Shown: positions 35,959-46,803 of the stretch, piece by piece | Numbering within the stretch: the stretch's first letter is position 1 | Layout: each line of letters opens with the position of its first letter | Origin: Pelodera strongyloides | Taxonomy: Eukaryota > Nematoda > Chromadorea > Rhabditida > Rhabditidae | NCBI GenBank assembly: GCA_036852015.1 | Contig: JAANDG010000203.1 | Span: 1-64,000, forward strand | Direction of reading: 5' to 3' | Length of the DNA stretch: 64,000 bases | Translations under genes and position numbers: made by a program | Notes under the pieces: model-generated | What the model was told of the DNA's origin: nothing | Databases searched by the model: none | What the model saw: only the letters and a program-made list of their open reading frames with translations

Positions 35959-38900
35959 CTAGTGTGTTGTTCCAACAAGTTGTTCTATCTTATCATCAAG
36001 CAATTGAAGAGTTTCCGGATCATTCCACTGGCCGCAAAAATGAGCAATGCACTGAAATTGATGTGATAATTGGTAAAACTTTATGTAACTTTAGTCCAAA
36101 CCTATCTTCAACAACTATACAGTCTCCATTCTTGCACATCCCAAATACACCGCGTGTTAAGCTGAGCCTCTTGAATGTGCTCGGCCTGTATGTGTTTCTC
36201 TTTTCCGTTCAATTTACCTTTCACACTTTTTTTTACATGACTCTGTTCTACTAAAGTTTTACTGCCCCTTGACTTATTGTGTGTGCGCTATTTATTGTAG
36301 CCATTGGTTTTTTCATCAAGTATATGGGAATGTTGAAGTTCTAAGTTTGAAGTAGAAACGCTTTGTGAATGTTACTTGATGAAAGTTAATCTTACTTGAT
36401 AAAAGTTAAAGTTCTTCAGTCCTCGTTGCAACATTCTACATAGTGTCTGTCCAAGTGGGGCGATTTCTTCTGCGTTGTGCTGACAGAATTTTTCGTGTTC
36501 TTCATTCTGTAAATTTTACGGTATGAACTGATGTGTGTATTTTTTGGGAAAGTTTACGATATGTAAAGATGGTCACTGTAAATTTACTCTCTGTGGTGTC
36601 CTTGCTACACGCTACACTGGAAGAAGTTTATGCATCTCGCGCCCCTATCCTTCAGTCGATAATAATAGTCATGCGTTGCAAGTTAATCTATGTACGTCTC
36701 CTGGGCAGGTAACACTAAGCACTATGTGGACAGGAGAATTGCACTAAATCCATAGTCATAGTACCGGAATCCATATAATAGACAAATACCAAATCTATAG
36801 TTCCGGAACCCAAAACATTACCCATGGCTCTCCCAAAATATGAAAAGCGATTCGGAGTGCCGTTGTGACAATCAATGATGGTTTCTGTTGCATCAGCCAA
36901 TTGTTGTACGTGGCCAGAATGCACAACGTCTTCATAATGGAGTAGACATCGAGAGATCGGTTGTGTGGAAGCGTTTGCTCAACCAAATTAGTCTGAAAAC
37001 ATCGTGATTTGAACTTGGACACCTTCTTGGGTGGTCCCACAGGAGGTACAGACCACCCAAGAAGCCCAAAAATTATAATCATGAAAAAAACCTTCTTGGG
37101 TGTGGTCCTATGCGTATGCCTATGGATCTTATTGTAAGGGTCGGCCCCGAGAAGTCAGAGAAATAAATACTAAAGAAAATTATATTTTTTAAACTTCGTG
37201 GGTGGTGAGACTCTTGCAATTAGAACCGAAGGCATGAGGACCACCCACGAAGTCGTTGTCACCTTTCAGGCGAAATAATAAAATGCCTGAGATGATAGAA
37301 GCTACGTAGAAAAGTGAAAAACCCGATATGTGCCCGATTATTTGCGAAAAAAAAACTCGGTATGTGCCCGATCAGTTTCCGATATGTGAACGACTATTCT
37401 AAAACCGATATGTGCCCGATCCGTGCCAGATTTTTTTAGGGACTTGATCTTTCGCTTTCCCATGTAGTCAGGGAAACAATGGAAATGCTGATGTTGTATA
37501 AAGTGAATCAAACATTTTGTAATAACAACCTGAAAGAATCGCATGAAGGTGGCCGCCGTGTGGTGCCCAATCTCAAAAGAGCACGAGCGCAAAACCTATA
37601 AATGGTAAACTTTCAGTAATCATCGCGAACACGCCCCGCCTATGCACAACGATTCCCTTTAAAGCGAAATACCGGCCGATTTTTGAAACACATCGAGTAC
37701 ACCAGCATTCTTATGCAGCGTATGTAAACGAACACAAATTAGAATAAATCGAGCTAAATTCGAGCAACTTTGCATAAATACGAAAGAATACAGCTGTTCA
37801 CAATGCGTTACAAAAAGCGGCCCGTATTTCGCTTTAAAAAGTAGTTGATGCTCAAGTTGCAAAATTATATTGAAGTTATTGAAACAAAAGAAGGTTGGAA
37901 CCCCAAAAATAATAGTCTCCTGTCCACGTTCAAAATAGTAACTGCTCACCGCCACCTCTTTGTTATTAATTTCAAGCAGATCGAAAGAATCGGTTAGATC
38001 CAACGGAAGAAAATCTTGAAACTCGTACTTGTGAGCAATCTGAACATAGAAATTAGCAATTTAACTGGCCGCTACTCTACATTAGAACTATCTAGTCCAA
38101 ATAATTGTATACGCTTTGGCTTTGATGTTACAGCCTAGACCGATCTACCGAAGCAAACGGGCTAAACACCGTAAAATGTGGGTGTTTCGTTTTAGTAATG
38201 GTTTCCAAGTATCCCAAAAATTCGGTGTGATTCTGTCAATACTACCGTATTTCTGCGCGAAACTTGCATATATAATATGAAAAAAAAGCCATTCTCGTGT
38301 AGTTCCAAGATACTGTAAATGTTCACCATACTTGGAAACCCCATACTTGTAGGTTACTAAATAGACCCACCTGCATTGCGCCAAGTATCGTGTGCTCCAT
38401 ATTCGACGTCTCTTTGCTAATCTCTGACATCTACAAAAAATTGCACGTCTTTCGTCACAAAAAAGACGATGATCTAAGGTGCGCGAGGGTGTGCCGTGTG
38501 TCACGCCCTACCAGTGTGAACGCTGTGAACGGTGAGTGTATCCACAAGTTTATTCTTTAGTGTTCAATTCCAAAGGCTCCTTAATTACAACCACACTAAC
38601 CGTCGCCAGATGTCGGTCCAAAAGGTGTACAGCAAGAAAATATGTCTCGCTTTGTAGCTTCCGATAACTCCAGCAATTAAACATAAAGTTGATGATAATT
38701 GTACGAAAGCGCTCGTCGATAGTTGGATGAGAAGGTGAAATTGCCTAAAATGGTGTAATTTTGTTCTACAGGTAAGAAAATAATACTTTCAGAATGTAAA
38801 CACAAAAATAGAAATCGGGCGCAGTCATTCTTTACCATAGTTCTTAATTTATCAGGTTGTGAAATTAATATTGTAACTACTTTATTAATATGGGCATAAT

Positions 38901-40589
38901 AATAAAGTACAGCATTTACAATGTTCAAAATAGTTATAAGAACGCGACCTGATATGAATAAGTGTAAGAAAGGGTTGACAGGATAAAATCTTCCTCGGGA
39001 ACCTCCTTCAATTTTGTTATTCCTATAGTCTGGGACGGACGGTAGACATAAGGCTGAAAAGGGGGAATCTAAATCACGTAAATACGCCTAGATGAGTAAC
39101 GGGGAACCCATTTCGTGACGGTTTCCTGGATTTTTCGTGGGCCAGCCCATTTGGTGACCTTCTCGTGACCAATTTTCCCTGAAAACTGTCGTCAACTGGC
39201 TTCCACGTGGACACCAAACACCATATGGTCAGTGACTAGTCACCAGGGCAAAGGACAAAAATACGAGCAGTGAAAAAAATAGGAAATTGACAGATACTGT
39301 AGCTCATATGGAACCACCGCCAATCTTTGCTTCAACTCAATAGTGAGTCAATATTTTTCATTGATCACAAATAACATTTGCGTAAATAGTATACTCACTA
39401 TTTTAAAATCATATTTCTTTTCTGTCCCTTTTTCCTTATGCGTTCTATGGGTAACATTCCACACGGCCGATTTAACTTTATCTTTTAAGTGATGGTAGGC
39501 ATCAGAAGCTGAGTTTTTCTGAAATAGAATCTATTAAGGTTTTTTTATGCTTTAAGCAACTCCAGCATAGAACATAGCTGCGCTATTATTGCGCACTAGC
39601 CGGTGTGCGGCACAATCTTCGCGCCACAATCAATCGCGGGAATATCAGGAACGAGCTTATTCTCTTAGTTATACTTATAAACTCACAATCTGTACTCTGC
39701 TATCTTGGCCACAAACATAAATAGTAATAAAACTGAAATCTGATAAATTTACTATGTAAAGTAATACCCGTTCGCGAATTGGCCGAGGAGCGGAGAGCGC
39801 GCGTTTCTTTGTACCAAATGCCTGAAATTATAAAGGAAATTTGCATACGGTATACAGTGGTCACGTTGTGTGTTATATCAAGTGGTTTGTGGCAAGTATG
39901 AACAGCACATAAACATTGTGTAAAATTGTTTATGTATTATGTTTATGCACAGGAAAGGCAGACAAGGACATACTTTGTATATGATACAAGGAAATGCTTA
40001 TGCATCTATCAACTACCATGCTACACAAACAGCCACCATACAGCTTTAAAGCGAAATACCGGGTAGATCGTGGACAGCTGAATTCTTACGAATTTATGCA
40101 AATTGGCTCGAATTCGGCTCGGTTTTTTATTCTAATTTAAGTTCATTTGCATAAGCTGCTTCAGAATGCTGGTGTACTCGATGTGTTTCAAAAACCGGCC
40201 CGTATTTCGCTATAAAATTCTATGACATTACAAGCTCACCTTACTGACAGCTCCCTTGATCACATCAGTCTTGTTGTGCAGGGAGACGGTCGACACGTTA
40301 TTGGTGAGGTCTTCGATCTCGATGTCTTCATTTTCCTCAAATATTAGTTTTATTCCTTTATTTTTATTTCACAAGACTATTTCAAGCAGCCTGCCGTATT
40401 TTTTCATCATCAACGTATAGAGCCAGGATAGGCCTGGTTAGGGTAGGCCTGCGAGCTGGGTGTAGGGCTACCGACGACTCTCATTTACGACAATGGATAC
40501 ATTTTATATTTTATTATCCAGATTCTAATTTAAAAATAACCCACCTGATAATCATTAAAAGAACGTGTGCGAGTGCGAAGAGTTTGCAT
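35959..40589 (-). CDS. Divergent A/B-type cyclin, 9 exons, 294 aa
   Basis: Exons: 40545-40589, 40240-40335, 39399-39518, 38601-38744, 38371-38430, 37950-38039, 37530-37595, 36822-36992, 35959-36051, all in phase. Exon 4 is the start of a cyclin box (TIDERFRTIIINFMFNCW, SETYFLAVHLLDRHLA). Exons 5-6 give GAMQ-IAHKYE (cf. LLASKYEE). Exons 6-7 give KEVAVLRSCSFEIG (cf. MEHLVLKVLTFDL). Exon 8 is the second cyclin fold (IMKTLCILATYNNWLMQQKP, SLIVTTALRIAFHILG). Arg, Asp, Lys and Glu at the CDK-contact positions are present. The usual MRxILVDWL is degenerate, and the helix before KYE is about two residues short. Cyclins activate cyclin-dependent kinases; A- versus B-type is unresolved. Exon 2 uses a TTTGAG acceptor, so its start is the least certain. 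A TTTAG lies directly before the ATG, a possible trans-splice site. Confidence 0.85.
37023..37253. repeat. Pair of small hairpins with GACCACCCA stems (cyclin intron)
   Basis: 37023-37036 with 37051-37064 (CTTCTTGGGTGGTC), and 37193-37206 with 37240-37253 (ACTTCGTGGGTGGT); both 14-bp perfect stems. A lone CTTCTTGGGTGTGGTCC lies at about 37092. Confidence 0.65.
37658..37836. repeat. MITE-like element, GCGAAATACCGG family, cyclin intron copy
   Basis: TTTAAAGCGAAATACCGGCC at the left and CCCGTATTTCGCTTTAAA at the right, between cyclin exons 7 and 6. Confidence 0.8.
38197..38343. repeat. ATGGGGTTTCCAAGTATG-type element, cyclin intron copy
   Basis: ATGGTTTCCAAGTATCCC at the left and ATACTTGGAAACCCCAT at the right, in cyclin intron 5. 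Confidence 0.75.
39090..39260. repeat. GGTGACC-rich dispersed repeat, copy 1
   Basis: Contains CCCATTTGGTGACC, TTTTCGTGG and AACTGTCGTCAACTGGC. Similar blocks lie at 44815-45000, 56800-57005 and 59690-59765. Confidence 0.6.
40045..40215. repeat. MITE-like element, GCGAAATACCGG family, second cyclin intron copy
   Basis: TTTAAAGCGAAATACCGGG at the left, followed by an internal loss; right end ACCGGCCCGTATTTCGCTAT. Confidence 0.75.
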
Positions 40590-41603
40590 CTAAACAACAC
40601 CGAGTTATAAAGCAAATCCTACAAATCTAGCTTGTAGTTTTAGCTTTTACTTTTCTTGTCGCAGAATGAGTATGCTGTATGCGCGCTAGCTGGTGCCCTG
40701 TACGTAATCCTGTACGTAATGGTACTTCACTCCAACAGTCCAAACTCCTATCCTCCAACCTTTTCTTCTTTCGAGTTAGAGTGAATCAATAGTTTTGAGC
40801 GGATGACTGAATATCGATTTTTTGACGCACAATAATTCGAGGCCAACTTGTGACGAGTAGATGAGTAGTTTAATAAAAAATAGCCAAGTTTGAAAGTCCC
40901 CTTTCTTTTATAGATCAATAGGAACATTCAAATTTACATCACGTGATCGGAAGCTGCCTAGTAATTCAGAAATTGGAGTGCATATATAATTAAATTAATA
41001 ATAATACGTTTCTGGCATCGATTCCCATGTAGCAGTTCTAACCACTTACGTCCCGGAAGTTTAAAGCGAAATACCGGCCGGTTTTTGAAACGCATCGTGG
41101 ACAACTGAATTCTTATGTATTTCTGCTAATTTGCTCGAATTTAGCTGGACTTTTTGTTCTAACTTATGTTCATTTGCATTACATTATTCTATAGCAATAA
41201 GTTACCAACCATTTACAGAATTAGATGTTTCACATGTTTCTAGACTAGTTTCCCAGTTTCGAGTTTCAATGTGAGATATACAACATCTTACCCGTCGCTC
41301 GTTCCGGGCTATAAATGTTTCTTTATCTGTAGCCTATAGCATCCCATAGCCGTCGGGGCAGCTCGGGTCACGGCTGGGTGCCTTCCAAAGTGCGAGCCTT
41401 CTTCAGGGTACTGTAAAAAGTTGTCATGAATACGGGCTTGTGAATGAGAACCTGTTTGCTATTGCATATCATTTGGGAGGGGGCGGCGCTTGGTAGAAAA
41501 GCCTGATTTTGATTGTGATAAAGACTGAAAAAAGTTCGATTTTGCCGCCACCGGGCTCGGATTAGAGATTTGGTACGATCATCCCCTTCCTTTCGACATA
41601 AGG
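40590..41603. promoter_or_regulatory. Divergent intergenic region between cyclin and secreted-protein genes
   Basis: About 1 kb separates the two start codons, so both promoters must lie here or upstream of trans-splice sites. It includes a one-ended copy of the TTTAAAGCGAAATACCGG element from 41060. No other clear motif was seen. Confidence 0.5.
41060..41185. repeat. One-ended MITE-like element, GCGAAATACCGG family
   Basis: The left end TTTAAAGCGAAATACCGGCC and the interior match the family; the right end is missing. Confidence 0.7.
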
Positions 41604-44600
41604 ATGACACGTTTGCTAGCCGCTGGATTGATCCTTGCGGCTTTACCATTAATAGGTAATGTTGTAACTTATAACTTTTCTTTTTCCATGTTGCAGGCAC
41701 ATAAAATAGAAATAATTCGATTTTTCCTAATTGTAAATAAAGTCAGTTTTTATGCAATTTATCATCAGACGCATCAATATATTGTACTCATTTGACAAGA
41801 TAACTTATTCCATTAATATGTTTACGCTAATTACACTAACAATAATCTTGGGCTGAGCTTATAGGAGCTACTCAGGGAGCGAATGCGCTTGCTTGTTTAC
41901 CTTTTAGCTTGTTTACCTTTTAATTAATTTTTAGAATGTCAACTATCAGCCATGTTCGGCAATCCCATACAGGCTCAGAACTGTGAAACCTGGTCAGAGT
42001 GGGGCCCGTGTGTGTGGCTCAAGGGTAAAGATACCAAGTAAGTTTGACAAGTTTTACGAGTATTTGTATTTGTATAGTTTTTGTACAACCCATTGAAATT
42101 TCATCGTCTCTTGTGGCGTTGCGCTCTTTCTAAGAGTCTAATAAACGTTTAATCACTGTCTTTACACGCTAATGAACTGTATGTATGAGCTCGGGCTGAA
42201 CAAAGTTACTCACGGTGCGCAAACCGACAAACAAACTTGTATGTGACTACGGTAGTTCGTCAACGGTAGTTCGTCTACGGTAGTTCGTCTACGGTAGTTC
42301 GTCTACGGTAGTTCGTCTACGGTAGTTTGTCTGCGGTAGTTCGTTGTGTGACTATAGTAGGGGTTACGTGTAGACACCGTATTGGCATTGGAACTCCCTT
42401 GAATAAAGGAGCACGCTCTGGAAGCATATTTTCTTATTTGTGGCTAGAGTCCTGTTGGTAACTATTTTCAAATATTCAATAAAAAATTTTAGTTCCCGCT
42501 GGAATCGGTCTTATTTCGACCAGCTTCTTCCCGGGAGAAAGGGATGCAGAAATCACGTTTTCTTCAGACTACTACGGGAACGTTGGGGAGTGGTGGGTGA
42601 ACATTTTAAGCCTATTTTTTTCATTATCAAAGCTTGTTGCAGAACATCTTTCTTTGTCGATGTATGAAAAGCAGCCAGTAAGGCAGAAATTGTCCACGTA
42701 TATTCAAAACTGAGGCACAGTCTGAGAGTTGCAAACATCTTTTATACGCCTTTTGTACATTCATTTTAGTTCATTTTTTTATCGAGAAACTTGCTTGCAC
42801 TTCTTCAGTTCAACATTAGAGGATTATTGTTCCAAAAAAAAACCAAAAAAATCCGATTTGGCCATCGGTGCAGAGCCTCCTAAGCCTAAGCCTAAGCCTA
42901 AGCCTAAGCCTGAACTTGAGCTTGTTGCTGTAACCGGCAGCATGGCACATCCCTAGCAAAGCAATTACATGTAATTAGCTAATTAAAACTTTATGTCATT
43001 ATGTTACAATCTTTTGACCACGTTTCCTTCCCTCCCTCATTCTGTGGTTTTCCTTGTTGATCTACCTTTGTGTGAAAAACAATCAGATAGTTTTTCATGC
43101 GATATAATCTCCTATAGTGTCTGAACCGTTCTGTTGAACTACTTTTTTTCTAATCTGAAAGACGAATCTTTAACATAGAAAAGCTCGGATTTGCCGCTTT
43201 CTTATGAGGTCTGTCAAGGTTTTATTTCGAGAAAACGCTAAAACAAAAGAACTGATTTATTCCGGGCCTGTAAAAATGTTTCTTCGTGGTATAAGAATGG
43301 TATACGGTATACGTATACCGGTGCTCCTTAGCTGTAGTTACTCAGCCATAAACTCGTCGATTCGTACTAATCGTTATAATTATACACACTAAAAAGGAAA
43401 AGTCACTTTGAAACTGTATTGTAGCACCCTTAAATAAAGGGGCACGGTCTTGAAGCGTAAAAAGATTGTTTAAAATCGAACAGCTGATAAATCTAACCCA
43501 GTCTTCCTTTGCGTTGTTTCAGTGTACAAAACCGGCTTTCCAGAGCGGGAAGTGTTTTGCTATGAAAATCTGAGTGAATTGGCTAATGATCGGGATTTCA
43601 TAACGCTAATCATTGCTGCTTATAGCACTTTTGCAATTGCTAATGGGTAAAGTCCGAATAGCACTCAAGCACACTGCACAGTACACTTGTTCAGAAGTTT
43701 ATACTCTAAAGCAAAATACGGGCTGGTTTTTGAAACGCATCGTGGTCGACTGAATTCTTAGGTATTTTTGCTAAGTTGCTTGAATTTGGCTCGATTTTTA
43801 TTCTAATTTAAGTTCATTTTCCTAAGCTGCTTAAGAATGCTGGTGTACCCGATGCGTTTCAAAAACCGGCCGGAATTTCGCTTTAACATTGAAATTGAGC
43901 GCGGAAGCAGCTAAGCTAACCGAATAACTGAAGGTGGATCAGCTAAAATTAGGTAGCAATGTAAGTTATAAAGATTCCAGGCCTTCAACAACTTCTACAC
44001 ATACTTGAGAGAATCAACAATCAGTGAGGAACAGTGCGGGCAGTGCAGTTATCAGCAGTCTTGTGGTAGAAATTGTCATAGAAGGTGGGTTTTATGCAAA
44101 TTTTCATAAGTTTAGAACTATAGTAGGGTCCTTTGTTTGAGATCAATAGGTAAGGACGTATGCAGGAAAAATCAGAATACAAGTAACTTCCAACATACTG
44201 CCTAATTGCTAGTTTGGAAATCCTCCAAAAATCCCAGAACTGAACAGTTGCGGATTCAAATCTGCTCTCTCACATCGTGTTACACATTTGCTAAAACATC
44301 AAGCCTGTAAATTTTGCCAATTAATAAAACGAAGAACAATCAGCAGATAAGTGAGAGGTGAAACATAGCGAAACAGTAAAAGTTAAAGGGAGAGGCTCAC
44401 GAGAAAAAAGTTTTCTTCAATTTACTTGCGCAGAATGTCCGGTATCTCAGAAATATTACTGTGAAAACCGCATTTATTTGCATCTAGAACTCGCAGAGAT
44501 GCTCAATGCTAAACAGTTCGACCAGGTACCGTGGTCAGCAACATACAAATTAGTTTTTCCGGTTTATATCCGTTCAATTGCATTCTTTTTCAACGTAATA

Positions 44601-46163
44601 ATGATAAAACGAATAGAGTTTATTCCTACAATTATAAAGAGGCGTTTCCAACACAGGAATGCCCTAAAAGCGCAAAAATTGATCCTGACAACGGTACCTG
44701 GCTGAATTGTTTGCCGGAGAATAACTATGTGGGTTCTAGGCTAGGCTTCAAGCAATGCGGTTTTCACAGTAATACTCATGCAATGATACTGACCATATAA
44801 GAAACATGATATCCTCATAGGAAATGGGTGAACCTATTTAGTACAGGTTCACCGGTTTTTCTCTGAACCATCTCTTTTGATGCCCACTTCGTGACCAAGT
44901 TTCATGGAAAACATCCATCAACTGGCCACCAAATGGTCACTAACCAGTTTATCGGTGAAAAACATCGATGGGCTAGCGACGTCTTTTCTGTGATTATACT
45001 GTTTTACGATGCACCAATAGGAGCTACATACTTATGAAAAGGCATTAATGTTGCGCCAGGAGTGCGCCAGAGGTGCGCCAACGAAATGTGTCAGTTCTTT
45101 TTTTACTGTGACACTTATCTTTTAGAGGTGATGTCGGCGTGATAAATCCGCTCTTCGTAGCCGAGAGACGGTGCATGGGCGTTGAACAGCACATGGCCTG
45201 TGTTAGCAAGTAAGGTCATTGTCACTACACACAAAGGTTTCCTTCAGTTCTCTTGAAATTCTGCTTCAGAAATCTGTGCTTATGTAACCCTTCATACATT
45301 TGGGGTTTATGTTATGTAATCGAAAGGAGATGTTATACTCATAGCACACTGAAACATTAGACGATTTCGTGAGCAAGTGCTGGTTTACCAAAGTATGTTA
45401 TGTATGAAACCATAAACGCGTACTATGAAGTGGGGTGATAACTTACGAAACCCCTTCAGATATCAACCCGACTGCAAGCTCTGGCCCAATCCAAATATCC
45501 AACTGCCCAACGTAACTGAATCTATGCAGCAGATTATTGATGGACTCGATTATCTAACATGCGTGCCGCAGCAGAGGTAAGAGATTATATTTTATAGACT
45601 ACCATAGCTTACTGGTTAGCGGTCTGGCTCTGATCTGAATAGCGAACGACGCGGGTTCGACTCCCGCAAGATCAGTTTCCTGCCATATTTATATTTACAA
45701 AACAAAACTAAAAACTATAAAGATGTTACAATCCAGGTGGGACTTTGCATATAACTAGCACTATGAAAAAATGTTGTCTGTGCAATATTGGTTTGTCAGA
45801 TACAGGAAAATGTACAAGTGATGATACACTATTTGATCCACATGAAAGTTTTATAAGGAGAACTGGTGAAACGTACCCGTTCAATACTTATATAGAGTTG
45901 GCTAACTTTTAAGCGGCGTTATATTGATGGGCACAGAAATTTGCTTATACGCTTTAATGTTTCTGACGTGAAACGAAAAAAACATACGTTGAATTAATTC
46001 ATTTGTCCCGTACGTTATGGATGTAAAAAATACATGGTATTTTTTTCTTAATTCTAGAGCCGATGGTCCTGCATGTCGTTGTTGCTGTCATCCATACACG
46101 CCAAATCCTATCACATACGAATGCGAGCTGAAGCCTTTTGTTACCGGAACTGCTTTTGGATAA
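41604..46163 (+). CDS. Secreted cysteine-rich protein with TSP1-like N-terminal motif, 8 exons, 249 aa
   Basis: Exons: 41604-41655, 41935-42037, 42493-42596, 43523-43646, 44025-44084, 45126-45209, 45460-45576, 46058-46163; every junction is in phase and the last ends in TAA. Exon 1 is a signal peptide (MTRLLAAGLILAALPLIG). Exon 2 has NCETWSEWGPC, the WSxWGxC start of a thrombospondin type 1 repeat, but a full repeat is not evident afterwards. About 18 cysteines follow, clustered in exon 5 (EEQCGQCSYQQSCGRNC) and exon 8 (ACRCCCHP), pointing to an extracellular disulphide-bonded protein. There is no transmembrane segment after the signal. I do not recognise the specific family and assign no function. 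The exon 3 donor (GTGG|GTGAAC) was fixed by phase. Confidence 0.75.
42247..42344. repeat. 14-bp tandem repeat, seven copies
   Basis: Unit CTACGGTAGTTCGT, in intron 2 of the secreted cysteine-rich gene. Confidence 0.95.
42381..42430. repeat. Dispersed 60-bp motif, copy 2
   Basis: CCCTTGAATAAAGGAGCACG then CTCTGGAAGCATA; 60 bases upstream of exon 3. Confidence 0.5.
42874..42956 (+). other. Possible alternative last exon containing five TTAGGC-type repeats
   Basis: In intron 3 of the secreted-protein gene, CCTAAG is repeated five times (42879-42908; TTAGGC on the other strand). An AG before 42874 would accept the phase-1 donor of exon 3. The frame then reads EPPKPKPKPKPKPELEL followed by ten residues and TAG at 42954-42956. 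An ATTAAA lies about 30 bases beyond. The polypyrimidine tract is poor, so use as an exon is speculative. Confidence 0.3.
43411..43468. repeat. Dispersed 60-bp motif, copy 3
   Basis: ACTGTATTGTAGCACCCTTA then TCTTGAAGCGTAAAAAGATT; in the intron just upstream of exon 4. Confidence 0.6.
43706..43886. repeat. MITE-like element, GCGAAATACCGG family, intron 4 copy of secreted gene
   Basis: CTAAAGCAAAATACGGGCTG at the left; CCGGCCGGAATTTCGCTTTA at the right. Confidence 0.78.
44380..44795. repeat. Foldback element, relative of 9352-10052
   Basis: Left arm AGAATGTCCGGTATCTCAGA, AATATTACTGTGAAAACCGC and AACAGTTCGACCAGGTACCG; the inverse appears at 44690-44785. In intron 5 of the secreted gene. Confidence 0.75.
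44815..45000. repeat. GGTGACC-rich dispersed repeat, copy 2
   Basis: AATGGGTGAACCTATTT, CTTCGTGACCAAGTTTCATG and ATCAACTGGCCACCAAATGG. Confidence 0.6.
45600..45675 (+). pseudogene. tRNA-like sequence with A and B boxes
   Basis: Box A-like TAGCTTACTGG (45605-45615) and box B GGTTCGACTCC (45653-45663). The T arm (GCGGG/CCCGC) is perfect. The acceptor stem does not pair and no proper anticodon arm forms, so this is a decayed tRNA or a SINE head, not a working tRNA. Confidence 0.4.
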
Positions 46164-46286
46164 TTACCTAATTATCTCTGAATAATTAATATTTATTTTA
46201 TTAATTTATTTTCGTTTATTTACTTAATTATCCTTTTGATAATATTATTGTGTAAAATATTGTCTTGTAAATAACATAAAATGTTC

Positions 46287-46292
46287 AATAAA
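46287..46292 (+). terminator. Poly(A) signal AATAAA of the secreted cysteine-rich protein gene
   Basis: AATAAA 124 bases after the stop codon in a very AT-rich 3' end. Confidence 0.6.
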
Positions 46293-46439
46293 TATTTAAA
46301 TAATAAATGAGACTGTAACTCGATTTAGTTCGCGCACTAACTTCAAAACGTTCGCTTGTCCAGCCCTGAGGAGTCTTTCGTATATGTTTGTTTCCGAAAT
46401 ACGTATTATTCACCATGCAAAAGGTTAAAGGGACAGGCC

Positions 46440-46803
46440 CATCAAAATAAACCTATATTTACGATACGTTCATAATGACTGTCAAGCATTTTTATTACAA
46501 TATATACAAACTAAATTTCACCATTATTCGCCCTAGACAACTTTTTTCCAATGCGCTCAACGCATAAGTATACCATAAAACTGCAGATTTCAAAGCTATA
46601 TATGCAAATTTTAATCGCATTATAATTTCACGATAAATTTGCATTGACGACAAGGATATTTGCGGCTTTACGGTATACATTTGATCTGAGCGCATCGGAA
46701 AAAAGTTTCCCATGGCAAATAAATGTGAAATTTAGTTTGCATATATTGTAATAAAAATGCTTGATAGTCACTATGGACGTATCGTAAATATAGGTTTACT
46801 TTG
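46440..46803. repeat. Foldback element downstream of secreted gene
   Basis: Arms run inward from CCTATATTTACGATACGTTC and its inverse near 46784-46803, each about 90 bases. The TAAAGGGACAGGCCCAT just to the left resembles the end of the 58162 element. Confidence 0.75.

Noticed and set aside
35922..36254. 110-codon plus-strand frame
   Set aside because: It lies antisense to the last cyclin exon, which is supported by phase, by an acceptor and by a poly(A) signal.
42879..42911. Chromosome end or telomere
   Set aside because: Only five TTAGGC units, inside an intron with genes on both sides; it is interstitial at most.
42641..43200. Extra exon near 43170 (after ACATAG) in the secreted cysteine-rich gene
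   Set aside because: The frame meets a stop at once, and exons 3 and 4 already join in phase without it.
44358..44705. 115-codon plus-strand frame
   Set aside because: It lies inside a foldback element whose relative in a baz-2 intron does not preserve the frame.
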